Below are positions 7,814 to 16,035 of a stretch of 64,000 nucleotides of DNA, in pieces. The stretch is from an uncultured Atopobiaceae bacterium (GTDB lineage Bacteria; Actinomycetota; Coriobacteriia; Coriobacteriales; Atopobiaceae): the NCBI GenBank assembly GCA_944320385.1, contig CALUHH010000001.1:166553-230552 (forward strand), given 5' to 3'. The first letter of the stretch is position 1. Each line of letters opens with the position of its first letter. The translations under genes and the position numbers were made by a program. The notes below the pieces were generated by a model. That model was not told the origin of the DNA. It ran no database searches and worked only from the letters and a program-made list of their open reading frames with translations.

Positions 7814-8560
7814 ATGGCACACATCACCGAGAAGGACCTCTGGGCGGAGCACGACGGCATCCGCGTGTACGGGCGTCTCCGCGTTCCGGACGCCCCCGCT
7901 CCCCTGCCCGCCGTAATCTGCTCGCCGTTTTTCAGCGGCGACCACGAAACTGCCGGGGAGTGGGCCGCGCCGCTCGCAGAGGCGGGCATCGTCACCTGCG
8001 CGATCGACTTCTTCGGCGGCACGCCGCACTCGCGCTCGGGCGGGCGCACCACCGAGATGTCCGTCTGCACGCAGGCGGCCGACCTCTCCGCCGTGCTCGA
8101 CGTCGTGCGCGGGTTGCCCGAAGTGGACCCCGCCCGCGTCTACCTGCTCGGGCAGAGCCAGGGAGGCTTCGTGAGCACGATGGTCGCCGACGAGCGCCCG
8201 TCCGACGTGGCTGGCCTCTTCCTGCTCTATCCCGCGCTCGTGATCCACGACGACGCCGTCGAGCGCTTTGGCGCGCCGGAGAACGTTCCCGTTACCTACG
8301 AGATGTGGATGGAGCTCGGCCGCCGCTATGCCGTGGACGCCCTGGCCTGGGATCCCTACGAGCACATGAGCTACCCCGGCCCCGTGCGCATCTGGCAGGG
8401 CGACGCCGACCCGCTCGTGCCGCTCGCCTACGCCGAGCGCGCGGCGCGCACCTACGCCAACGCCGAGCTCGAGGTGGTCCACGACGCCGGGCACGGCTTC
8501 TACGGCATCCGCATGCGCCTCATCGTCGCGCAGATCGCCGCGTCAATCACGGGCGCGTAG
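7814..8560 (+). CDS. Alpha/beta hydrolase (dienelactone hydrolase-like)
   Basis: A 248-residue soluble serine hydrolase. The nucleophile elbow is GQSQGG, the acid is probably Asp in GDADPLVP and the His is in HDAGHGF, all in the expected order. A GGGAGG site precedes the ATG, and a CATACAAT -10-like box lies about 25 bases upstream. It stands alone between the ABC operon and the PFL gene. Substrate unknown; the fold is common among acyl esterases and peptidases. Confidence 0.85.
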   Translation: MAHITEKDLWAEHDGIRVYGRLRVPDAPAPLPAVICSPFFSGDHETAGEWAAPLAEAGIVTCAIDFFGGTPHSRSGGRTTEMSVCTQAADLSAVLDVVRGLPEVDPARVYLLGQSQGGFVSTMVADERPSDVAGLFLLYPALVIHDDAVERFGAPENVPVTYEMWMELGRRYAVDALAWDPYEHMSYPGPVRIWQGDADPLVPLAYAERAARTYANAELEVVHDAGHGFYGIRMRLIVAQIAASITGA

Positions 8561-8639
8561 CCGCCGGCAGCGAAGGGGTCCTCGCCGCCTTTCACCTATA
8601 ATGGGCAGCTGCAACCACCCGCGCGAGAAAGGCGCAGCC

Positions 8640-10004
8640 ATGGACATCACACCGCAGGAAGTTGCCGAGACCCTCTCGATGGTCTCCGAGCAGAACCTCG
8701 ACCTCCGCACGATCACGATGGGCATCTCGCTCGCGGGCTGCGCCGACGAGGACATGGGCCGCATGTGCGACAAGGTCTACGACCGCATCACGCACACCGC
8801 CGAGCACCTCGTCGAGACCGCCGACGACCTGCAGGCCGAGTACGGCATCCCCATCGCCAACAAGCGCGTCTCGGTGACGCCGATCGCCCAGATCGCCGCC
8901 GGCTGCCCGGACGAGGACCTCTCCCCGCTCGCCCATGCCATGGACCGCGCGGCCGAGACCCTGGGCATCGACTTCATGGGCGGCTTCTCCGCGCTCGTCC
9001 AGAAGGGCATGGGCAACGCCGACCGCCGCCTCATCGCGTCCGTCCCCGAGGCGCTGGCCACCACGGACCGCGTGTGCTCCTCGCTCAACATCGCCTCCAC
9101 GCGCGCCGGCATCAACATGGACGCCGTGCTGCTCTCGGCCGAGACCATCCTCGAGTGCGCGCGCCGCACGGTCGACATCGACTGCTACGGCGCCGCCAAG
9201 TTCGTCGTCTTTGCCAACATGGTCGAGGACTCGCCGTTCATGGCGGGCGCCGTGCACGGCTCCGGCGAGGCCGACGCCGTCATCAACGTGGGCGTCTCCG
9301 GCCCCGGCGTCATGGCCGCGGCGCTGGCCGAGCTGCCGGAGTCCGCGAACCTCATGGACGTGGCCGAGAAGATCAAGCAGACCGCCTTCAAGATCACACG
9401 CGCCGGCGAGCTCATGAGCCGCGAGGCCAGCCGCCGCCTGGGCGTGGAGAAGGGCATCGTGGACCTCTCGCTCGCCCCGACGCCGGCCGCGGGTGACTCC
9501 GTGGCCAAGATCCTCGAGATCATCGGCGTCGGCGAGTGCGGCGGCCCCGGCACCACCTGCGCGCTCGCCCTGCTCAACGATGCCGTCAAGAAGGGCGGCG
9601 TCATGGCCTCCTCGAGCGTGGGCGGCCTCTCAGGCGCCTTCATCCCCGTCTCCGAGGACGCCGGCATGATCCGCGCCGCCGTCGACGGCGCGCTCTCCCT
9701 CGAGAAGCTCGAGGCCATGACCTGTGTGTGCTCCGTCGGCCTGGACATGATCGCCGTCCCCGGAGACACCTCGGTGGAGACCATCGCCGGCATCATCGCC
9801 GACGAGATGGCCATCGGCGTCATCAACACCAAGACCACCGCGGTGCGCCTCATCCCGGCCATCGGCAAGTCCGAGGGCGACATGCTCGAGTTCGGCGGCC
9901 TGTTCGGCTCCGCGCCGGTCATGCCCGTCAACAGGTACGCGGGCAGCGTCTTCGCACACCGTGGCGGCCGCTTCCCCGCCCCGCTCAACAGCCTCAAGAA
10001 CTAG
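8640..10004 (+). CDS. PFL family protein (UPF0210/DUF711)
   Basis: A 454-residue protein matching the UPF0210 family in length and in its conserved Gly- and Ala-rich motifs ([24 protein letters not shown]). The family has a pyruvate formate-lyase-like barrel without the glycyl-radical signature, and its reaction is not established. The start is the ATG after GAGAAAGG. A TATAAT box at 8597-8602 is well placed for a promoter. The small ACT-domain partner (UPF0237) often found beside it is absent here. A strong terminator follows. Confidence 0.85.
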   Translation: MDITPQEVAETLSMVSEQNLDLRTITMGISLAGCADEDMGRMCDKVYDRITHTAEHLVETADDLQAEYGIPIANKRVSVTPIAQIAAGCPDEDLSPLAHAMDRAAETLGIDFMGGFSALVQKGMGNADRRLIASVPEALATTDRVCSSLNIASTRAGINMDAVLLSAETILECARRTVDIDCYGAAKFVVFANMVEDSPFMAGAVHGSGEADAVINVGVSGPGVMAAALAELPESANLMDVAEKIKQTAFKITRAGELMSREASRRLGVEKGIVDLSLAPTPAAGDSVAKILEIIGVGECGGPGTTCALALLNDAVKKGGVMASSSVGGLSGAFIPVSEDAGMIRAAVDGALSLEKLEAMTCVCSVGLDMIAVPGDTSVETIAGIIADEMAIGVINTKTTAVRLIPAIGKSEGDMLEFGGLFGSAPVMPVNRYAGSVFAHRGGRFPAPLNSLKN

Positions 10005-10027
10005 CGGCGAGACATCAACCCAAAGAT

Positions 10028-10066
10028 AACGCGCGGCCCGAGGCCCTTCTCGGCCCGCGCGTTTTC
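10028..10066 (+). terminator. Rho-independent terminator of the PFL gene
   Basis: A GC-rich stem, AACGCGCGGCC with GGCCCGCGCGTT, is followed by TTTTCC. Its loop contains CCCTTCTCGG, a variant of the over-represented CGAGAAG motif. Confidence 0.75.
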
Positions 10067-10108
10067 CTCGGCCCGAGGCCCTTCTCGGCCCGAGGTCCTT
10101 CTCGGGGC
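10035..10108. repeat. Tandem CCCGAGGYCCTTCTCGG repeats
   Basis: Three imperfect copies of a roughly 20-base unit centred on CCCGAGG(C/T)CCTTCTCGG occur in and after the PFL terminator. Each carries the CGAGAAG core motif that is abundant throughout the window. Confidence 0.7.
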
Positions 10109-10112
10109 AGCC

Positions 10113-10207
10113 AACCTCACAGGTAGTGTTACTCAAAAAAATTTATCTAGCTATTAGGAACATCAATTAAGTTAATAGATGTGGTAGTAACCACTACCTG
10201 TGAGGTT
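10113..10207. repeat. AT-rich inverted-repeat element, copy A
   Basis: The 95-base AT-rich element has perfect 16-base terminal inverted repeats (AACCTCACAGGTAGTG and complement). Its interior shares A-tract, ATCT and GTGGTA sequences with copy B on the other side of the DUF559-like gene. No reading frame fits inside. It is clearly distinct in composition from its surroundings. Confidence 0.85.
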
Positions 10208-10246
10208 TCCGCGCAAGGCACCTCAAAAAAGAGCCCTGCCGCAACC

Positions 10247-11362
10247 CTACGCCCGAGGCATCAGCATCAAGAAGAGTTTGTGGCGGCGGAGCTCCTGAAG
10301 CGGCGTCGCCTCGGGCAGCTCGACGTCCAGCGCGCAGGCAAGCTGCCTTGCCAAAAGGGACAGCCTCGGCAGAGACCTCGCCACCTGCGACGTCACCCTG
10401 AACACGCGATACCCCGCCGCCGTGAGGATGTTTGCGCGCGCTGCGTCCCTGCTGAGCTGACCCTTCCCGCGAGCTGCGTGGAACTCGGCGCTGTCATACT
10501 CGAGCGCAACTCCCTGGTTCTGCCAGAGGAAATCCGGGGTCACGACATCGCGGTCAGAGAGCGCCTCGCGAAGATGCCGCACGTCGATCGCCTGGTTGAG
10601 CTGCGACCGTTCGAGCCCAAAGCCGCCAAAGTCAACGGGCAGCGTCAGCATGAGCGCAAGCGCCGTCTCCATGGGCGAGGCGGAGCCCTCGAGCATGAGC
10701 TCGCCAACGCGACGCGCGCGGATCGTGCCCTGAGACTTCCCGACCTCCGCAATAGCCCGCTCGAGACTGCACGCGTCCAGAAGCCGCGGGGCATGATACG
10801 CCGTCTTCCCGGACCCGACGCCCAGTCGATACGTGCCGGCAAACTCGCAGGCAACTACCGTCGCGGCAACAAGGCGACGGATGCGCTCCCACTCCAGGGG
10901 GTGGTCGATCGCCTGCCGTGCCTCTTGGTCGAGGGTTGTCACGACATCGGCCTCCGCGCGCACGGCGGCAACGTGCGCATCGAGAAGCGAATCGAGCCTC
11001 CCCTGGGTTGAGCAGAGCTGGACAATGATGAGTTCGGGGCCGCTGACCAGCAGATTTTCCGATACGCGCAGAAGGGATTCCCGCGGGACGATGCCACCCC
11101 ACACGTGGAAGCGGGCCTCGTCGCCGTTGCTGCGCGACGTCTGTGTGGGCACCAGGAGGTCGGCGGGTCGTGAAGTCAGACCGATCCCGGAGAGAGCCTC
11201 CGCAACGTGCGCCGCCTTGAAGGCGCGCTGCCCAGAGACGCACGCGTCCCGAGCCAGGCGCGTCGCGTCCCGCGGGATGCGCGGAACCCGCGGGCTCTTC
11301 TCGGCAGAATGGAGCAGACGAAGCGCATCGCAGGCGGACTCGTGACTCAGGACGGCGTACAT
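10247..11362 (-). CDS. DUF559-like protein with PD-(D/E)XK-type C-terminus
   Basis: A 371-residue cytoplasmic protein. The last ~110 residues resemble the DUF559/Vsr-like nuclease fold: DFLWQNQGVALEYDSAEFH, then RDAARANILTAAGYRVFRVT. As is usual in DUF559, no obvious catalytic Lys follows the acidic pair. The N-terminal two thirds is not recognised. Start chosen at MYAVLSHES, where GAGAGGGG precedes the ATG; the longer frame only adds upstream sequence. It stands alone between two homologous AT-rich inverted-repeat elements, which suggests a mobile or laterally acquired cassette. Function unknown; a defence or DNA-processing role is only a possibility. Confidence 0.75.
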   Translation of the reverse strand: MYAVLSHESACDALRLLHSAEKSPRVPRIPRDATRLARDACVSGQRAFKAAHVAEALSGIGLTSRPADLLVPTQTSRSNGDEARFHVWGGIVPRESLLRVSENLLVSGPELIIVQLCSTQGRLDSLLDAHVAAVRAEADVVTTLDQEARQAIDHPLEWERIRRLVAATVVACEFAGTYRLGVGSGKTAYHAPRLLDACSLERAIAEVGKSQGTIRARRVGELMLEGSASPMETALALMLTLPVDFGGFGLERSQLNQAIDVRHLREALSDRDVVTPDFLWQNQGVALEYDSAEFHAARGKGQLSRDAARANILTAAGYRVFRVTSQVARSLPRLSLLARQLACALDVELPEATPLQELRRHKLFLMLMPRA

Positions 11363-11437
11363 GACGGCCCCTCTCGGCGGTTGGGGAGCGGGCAACGCCG
11401 GGCCGCTGGCTTTTCCGTGCGTCGGCGCACTGCCCAC

Positions 11438-11534
11438 AAACCTCACAGGTAGTTTCTCTCTAAAAAATATCTTATCTTAGTATGGGTTGTAATTTAGCTA
11501 ATGCTTGTGGTACGTACCACTACCTGTGAGGTTT
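11438..11534. repeat. AT-rich inverted-repeat element, copy B
   Basis: The 97-base element has perfect 16-base terminal inverted repeats (AAACCTCACAGGTAGT and complement), nearly identical to those of copy A about 1.3 kb away and in the same orientation. The AT-rich interior could also hold the promoter of the DUF559-like gene, which starts 76 bases away. Confidence 0.85.
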
Positions 11535-11600
11535 TCCGGCGAGCGGCGCCGATTTGCGGACGAGAAGGACCTCGGGCGAGAAGAACGCGCAGCCCGCGCC

Positions 11601-12524
11601 CTACCCCAGGAAGCGGACCTCGGGCTCCAGGCGGACGCCGAACTGGCGCTCGACCTCGTCCTGCACGTGCTCGATCACGGCGTGGACGTCCGCGGCGGTG
11701 GCGCCCCCGACGTTCACCACGAACCCGGCGTGCTTCTTGGAGACGGCAGCGCCGCCAACCTGGAAGCCCTGCAGCCCGGCGTCCATGATCAGCTTGCCCG
11801 CGAAGTGACCCTCGGGGCGCTTGAACGTGGAGCCGGCGCTCGGCAGGTCGAGCGGCTGCTTCTCCTCGCGCTGGCGCATGAGGTCGTCCATCGTGGCGCG
11901 GATCTTCTCGGGGTCGCCCCTGCGCAGGGCGAAGGTGGCGGCCAGCACCACCAGGCCGTCCGTGGCCACGCGGCTGTGGCGATACCCCAGGTCGAGGTCG
12001 GCCGCGTCGATCGTCTCGAGGGAGCCGTCGGGGGTGACCACGCGCACGCACTTGAGGACGTCGGCCATCGACCCGCCGTAGGCGCCCGCGTTCATGAAGC
12101 AGGCCCCGCCCACCGAGCCGGGGATGCCACACGCAAACTCGAGGCCGGAGAGGCCCAGCTCGCAGGCCATCTCGGAGGCCTCGCGCAGGTCGACGCCCGC
12201 CTGACACGTCATCTCCTCGCCGTCCACGGACACGCCGACGAGCCCGTCCGCCACGGCCACGATGACGCCGCGGTACCCCTCGTCCGAGACGAGCAGGTCA
12301 GAGCCGCGGCCCAGGACGAAGCGCTGCGCCCCCGCCTCGTCGCAGGCGCGCAGCACGTCGCGCACCTCGTCGAAGTCCTCCGGAATCACGTAGAGGTCTG
12401 CCGGGCCGCCCACCTCGAAGGTGGTGTGCTCGCTCATCGGCTCCATCTCGAGGACGTTGTCCTCGCCCACGATGGCGCGCAGGCGCCAGGCAAGCGGCTC
12501 TCTGCCGCCGTCGCTCTCTGACAT
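11601..12524 (-). CDS. murB: UDP-N-acetylenolpyruvoylglucosamine reductase
   Basis: FAD/NADPH enzyme that reduces UDP-GlcNAc-enolpyruvate to UDP-MurNAc, the second committed step of peptidoglycan synthesis. The 307 residues show the FAD-binding motifs (TTFEVGGPADLY, VLGRGSDLLVSDEG), IPGSVGGACFMNAGAYGG, and the proton-donor Ser in LPSAGSTFKRP. A GAGGGGAAG site precedes the ATG. It is divergent from the riboswitch-controlled ribU operon. Confidence 0.95.
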   Translation of the reverse strand: MSESDGGREPLAWRLRAIVGEDNVLEMEPMSEHTTFEVGGPADLYVIPEDFDEVRDVLRACDEAGAQRFVLGRGSDLLVSDEGYRGVIVAVADGLVGVSVDGEEMTCQAGVDLREASEMACELGLSGLEFACGIPGSVGGACFMNAGAYGGSMADVLKCVRVVTPDGSLETIDAADLDLGYRHSRVATDGLVVLAATFALRRGDPEKIRATMDDLMRQREEKQPLDLPSAGSTFKRPEGHFAGKLIMDAGLQGFQVGGAAVSKKHAGFVVNVGGATAADVHAVIEHVQDEVERQFGVRLEPEVRFLG

Positions 12525-12602
12525 GGCTTCCCCTCTGTGGTCTGACCGGCAAGCCCAGTATAGCAGCGCGCACGCGCACGATTAGTGCTACACTCGCGCT
12601 GT

Positions 12603-12735
12603 CAGTTTCAGGGCGGGGTGAAAGTCCCCACTGGCGGTGACGGCGGCGTGCGCGCCCCGAAGTCCGCGACCCGCGAATACGCGGCTGACCCGGTGAGAGT
12701 CCGGGACCAACGGTCACAGTCCGGATGGAAGAAAC
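12603..12735 (+). promoter_or_regulatory. FMN riboswitch (RFN element)
   Basis: The conserved RFN blocks are all present in order: CAGGGCGGGGTGAAAGTCCC, ACTGGCGGTGA, CGCGAATACGCG (a variable hairpin), GCTGACCCGGTGAGAGTCCG, ACCAACGGTCACAGTCCGG and ATGGAAGAAACGG. It precedes ribU and should lower riboflavin uptake when FMN is plentiful. The final block lies right at the ribU ribosome-binding site (ACGGAGG), so control at translation initiation is likely. Confidence 0.95.
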
Positions 12736-12745
12736 GGAGGCCATC

Positions 12746-13321
12746 ATGGCTGCTTCCACGCATGTCTCGCACGACACCCACTCCACCACCGCAGGCGGCG
12801 CCTGGTCCACCCGGCGCATCGCGACGACCGCGCTCCTCTGCGCGCTCGCCTTCGTCCTCACCTTCGTGGAGATCCCCATCTTCCCGCCGGCGCCGTGGCT
12901 CATGTACGACCCGTCGGGCATCGTCGCCTTTGTCGCCGCCCTCGCGTTTGGGCCGAGCACGGGCGCAATCGTCGTCATCCTCCCCTGGGTGCTCAAGACG
13001 CTGTTCACCTTCAACGTATGGGGTCACGTGATGGCGATCGTCGCCGGCGTGGCGCTGTGCGTCCCCGCCGCCCTCATCGCCCGGCGCATGGGCGGCGCGC
13101 GCGGCCTGGCCGTCGGCATGGTCGCGGGCGCCGCGATCGCGCTCGCCGCGTGCATCGTCGGCAACATCGTCGTCACCCCGCTCTACACCGCGGTCTCCAC
13201 GGCCGACGTCATCGCCATGATCGTGCCGATCCTGCTGCCGTTCAACGCCCTCAAGATCGTCATCAACTGCGTCGTGACGGCCCTCATCCAGAAGCCCGTC
13301 ACGCAGGTGGTCTCCCGGTAG
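12746..13321 (+). CDS. ribU: Riboflavin transporter, ECF S component
   Basis: A 191-residue membrane protein with about six hydrophobic helices: substrate-binding component of an energy-coupling-factor transporter. The family and specificity are fixed by the FMN riboswitch in its leader and by motifs such as VEIPIFPPAPWLMYDPSGI. The start is the ATG after ACGGAGGCC; an earlier in-frame ATG lies inside the riboswitch core and is rejected. The ATPase and EcfT genes follow in the same direction. Confidence 0.9.
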   Translation: MAASTHVSHDTHSTTAGGAWSTRRIATTALLCALAFVLTFVEIPIFPPAPWLMYDPSGIVAFVAALAFGPSTGAIVVILPWVLKTLFTFNVWGHVMAIVAGVALCVPAALIARRMGGARGLAVGMVAGAAIALAACIVGNIVVTPLYTAVSTADVIAMIVPILLPFNALKIVINCVVTALIQKPVTQVVSR

Positions 13322-13339
13322 CCGGCGGGCGAGAAGAAC

Positions 13340-15073
13340 GTGACCTCCGCGCCCGCCCCCATACGCCTCTCGCACGTGAGCCTCGTCTACGAGGGGGGCG
13401 TCGTCGCGCTCGACGACGTCTCCCTCGAGGTCGCGCGCGGCGAGCGGGTCTGCGTCCTCGGCGCCAACGGCTCCGGCAAGTCGACGCTCGCCTCCGTCAT
13501 CTGCGGTCTTCTCGCCCCCGACGCGGGCGTGGTCGAGCTCGTCGGCGAGCGCGTGTGCGCAGACGGGCGCCCTGACCTCGAGGCGTACCGCCGGGCACGG
13601 CGCAGCCTGGGCCTCGTCTTCCAGAACCCGGACGACCAGATCGTCACGAGCGTCGTCGAGGACGACGTTGCCTTCGGGCCGGAGAACCTCGGCCTCCCGC
13701 GCGAGGAGATCGCATCCCGCGTGGCTCGCGAGCTGCACCGCGTCGCACTCGACGACTATGCCGCGGCAGATCCCTCCCGCCTCTCGGGCGGACAGAAGCA
13801 GCGCGTCGCCATCGCCGGGGCGCTTGCCATGGAGCCCGACGTGCTCGTGCTCGACGAGCCAGGGTCGCTGCTCGACGTGCGCGGCCGGTCCGCCATCCTG
13901 CGCGTGATGGGCCGGCTCGCCAAGGCGGGCACCACGCTCGTGCACGTGACCCACTTCATGGAGGAGGCCGTCGAGGCGGACCGCGTGATCGTCCTCGACC
14001 ACGGGCACATCGTCCTCGAGGGAACGCCCGACGAGGTCTTCGCGCACGGCGCGGAGCTGCTGGATCTGGGCCTCGAGGTGCCGTTTGCCGCGCGCCTCTC
14101 GCAGCGCCTCGGCCTCCCCTGGACCTGCAGCGAGCAGCACCTGGTCGACAATCTCTGTGAATTGGGGACAGTCCCCAATTCACAGAAAAGTTTGATGGAC
14201 AGGCGCCCGCAGCACATCAAAAATGTGTGTGAATTGGGGACTGTCCCCAATTTACAGGTCGAGCACGCGTCCTTCTCGTACAGCGGGCGCGCCCGGGCGC
14301 TCGACGACGTTTCGCTGGAAGTGGCGCCCGGGACGTCGACCGCGATCATCGGGCAGACGGGATCGGGCAAGTCGACGCTGCTGCGCCTGCTCTGCGGCCT
14401 CGAGGTACCCGACGCCGGGCGCATCGTAGTCGCCGGGAACGACACCGCCACCAAGCGCGGGAGAAAGGCCGTGCGCAGGGTCGTCGGCTACGTGATGCAG
14501 CATCCCGAGCGCCAGCTCTTCGCCGAGACGGTCGAGAAGGACGTGGAGTTTGGTCCGCGCAACCTGCGGCTTCCCTCAGACGAAGTTGCCCGCCGCGTGA
14601 ACCGCGCGCTCGAGCTCGTCGGGCTCGCCGGCAAGCGCGACGCCTCCCCGTTTGCGCTCTCGGGCGGCCAGCGACGCCTCTGCGCGCTCGCGGGCATCCT
14701 CGCCATGGAGCCCGAGGTCCTCATCCTCGACGAGCCGACCGCCGGGCTCGACCCGCGCGGCCGCGCGATGCTGCGCCGCGTCCTCGCGCGCCTGCGCGAG
14801 CGGGGCATCACCCTCGTTCAGGTCACGCACTCGATGGAGGACGCCGCGCGCTGCGACCGCGTCGCCGCCCTCGACCAGTCGCGCCTCGTCGCCGTCGGGA
14901 CGCCGCGCGAGGTCTTCTCGCCCGAGAACGAGAAGCGTCTCACGGAGAGCGGCCTCGGCATCCCGCGCTCGCTGCGCGTGGCACGCGAGCTCGAGCGCCG
15001 CGGCTGGCCCGCGCTCGGCGAGCCCATCACCACCGACGAGCTCGTCGCGGCAATCGGTGAGACGGTGAGGTGA
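13340..15073 (+). CDS. ecfA: Fused ECF transporter ATPase (EcfA1-EcfA2) with REP-encoded linker
   Basis: Two ABC ATPase domains in one 577-residue chain energize the ECF transporter. Domain 1 (to ~residue 255): Walker A GANGSGKST, signature LSGGQKQRV, Walker B VLVLDEPGSLLD. Domain 2 (from ~residue 306): GQTGSGKST, LSGGQRRLC, LILDEPTAGLD. Between them an inverted pair of REP palindromes is translated in frame, giving two copies of a CELGTVPN peptide about 26 residues apart. The reading frame survives, so the insertion is apparently tolerated as an interdomain linker. GTG start with a weak AGAAG site; ecfT begins five bases after the stop. Confidence 0.9.
   Translation: MTSAPAPIRLSHVSLVYEGGVVALDDVSLEVARGERVCVLGANGSGKSTLASVICGLLAPDAGVVELVGERVCADGRPDLEAYRRARRSLGLVFQNPDDQIVTSVVEDDVAFGPENLGLPREEIASRVARELHRVALDDYAAADPSRLSGGQKQRVAIAGALAMEPDVLVLDEPGSLLDVRGRSAILRVMGRLAKAGTTLVHVTHFMEEAVEADRVIVLDHGHIVLEGTPDEVFAHGAELLDLGLEVPFAARLSQRLGLPWTCSEQHLVDNLCELGTVPNSQKSLMDRRPQHIKNVCELGTVPNLQVEHASFSYSGRARALDDVSLEVAPGTSTAIIGQTGSGKSTLLRLLCGLEVPDAGRIVVAGNDTATKRGRKAVRRVVGYVMQHPERQLFAETVEKDVEFGPRNLRLPSDEVARRVNRALELVGLAGKRDASPFALSGGQRRLCALAGILAMEPEVLILDEPTAGLDPRGRAMLRRVLARLRERGITLVQVTHSMEDAARCDRVAALDQSRLVAVGTPREVFSPENEKRLTESGLGIPRSLRVARELERRGWPALGEPITTDELVAAIGETVR
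14155..14257. repeat. Inverted pair of REP palindromes inside the ecfA coding region
   Basis: Palindromes at 14155-14185 and 14227-14257 with GTGAATTGGGGAC-type arms, flanked on their inner sides by AAGTTTGATG and CATCAAAAAT as in other BIME-like pairs. The total length keeps the ecfA reading frame open. Confidence 0.9.
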
Positions 15074-15078
15074 GGTAG

Positions 15079-15882
15079 GTGGCGCTCAAGATCTCGATCG
15101 GCCAGTACTACGCCGCCCCGTCGCCCGTCCACGCGCTCGACGCCCGCGTGAAGCTCTGGTGCGTCCTCGCAGCGCTCGTGGCGATCTTCTGCACGTCCAA
15201 CGCAGCCCAGCTCGCGCTTGCCGTTGTCTTCGTGGCCGCGCTGCTCGTCCTCTCGCGCGTCCCTGCCGGGCGCGTCCTCGCCTCCGTCCGGCCCCTCATG
15301 GTCTTTCTCGCCGTGCTGTCGCTCTTCAACCTCTTCTTCGTGAGAGGCGGCGAGGTCGTTGCCGCCCTGGGCCCGGTCTCGGTGACCTCCGGCGGCATCG
15401 CGGCCGCCGTGCTCTACACCGCTCGCTTCGCCCTCGCGCTCGTGACCGGCTCGCTCGTCATGCTCACCACCACGCCCACGCAGCTCGCAGACGCGTTCGA
15501 CCGCATGCTCTCCCCGCTCTCGCGCGTCGGCCTGCCGGGCCACGAGATCGCCATGGTCTTCTCGCTCATGATGCGCTTCGTCCCCACGCTCGCCGACGAG
15601 ACCTCCGCGATCATCGACGCCCAGTCGCTGCGCGGCGGGGCGTTCGACGAGGGCGGCCCCATCCAGCGCGTCCGCTCGATCGTGCCCGTGGTGGTGGCCC
15701 TGCTCGCGAGCGGCCTGCGCCACGCCGACGGGCTCTCCCGCGCCCTCGACGCCCGCTGCTACGAGGGGGGCGCCGGCAGAACCCACCTCCACGAGCAGCG
15801 CCTGGGCGCGCGCGAGGCGGCGGCCGCGGCTCTGACGGCGGCCTTCGTCGTCCTTATCGCCCTCCTGGGGCTTCTCCTCTAG
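15079..15882 (+). CDS. ecfT: ECF transporter transmembrane component
   Basis: A 267-residue membrane protein of the CbiQ/EcfT family that couples the ATPases to the S component. Several N-terminal hydrophobic helices are followed by the cytoplasmic coupling region with the family Ala-Arg-Gly-type motif (here DAQSLRGGAF) and a second motif near LDARCYEGG. GTG start five bases after ecfA. With ribU and ecfA it makes a complete riboflavin importer, although the shared module may also serve S components elsewhere. Confidence 0.9.
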   Translation: MALKISIGQYYAAPSPVHALDARVKLWCVLAALVAIFCTSNAAQLALAVVFVAALLVLSRVPAGRVLASVRPLMVFLAVLSLFNLFFVRGGEVVAALGPVSVTSGGIAAAVLYTARFALALVTGSLVMLTTTPTQLADAFDRMLSPLSRVGLPGHEIAMVFSLMMRFVPTLADETSAIIDAQSLRGGAFDEGGPIQRVRSIVPVVVALLASGLRHADGLSRALDARCYEGGAGRTHLHEQRLGAREAAAAALTAAFVVLIALLGLLL

Positions 15883-16035
15883 CGGTTCTTGTCCTCCGCA
15901 GGGGGCAGCAACGCAAGGCGGCACAAACGACGGTACGGCCTCAAGATGGGCTCGAGCGTCCCGTGAACGGTAGCTTTTTTGCCGTAGAATACAGATACCT
16001 ACACGCTCCTTACGGCACCCAGGAGGTAGCAGCGC

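Noticed and set aside
12725..12745. Earlier ATG as the ribU start
   Set aside because: It lies in the final conserved block of the FMN riboswitch, upstream of the ribosome-binding site ACGGAGG.
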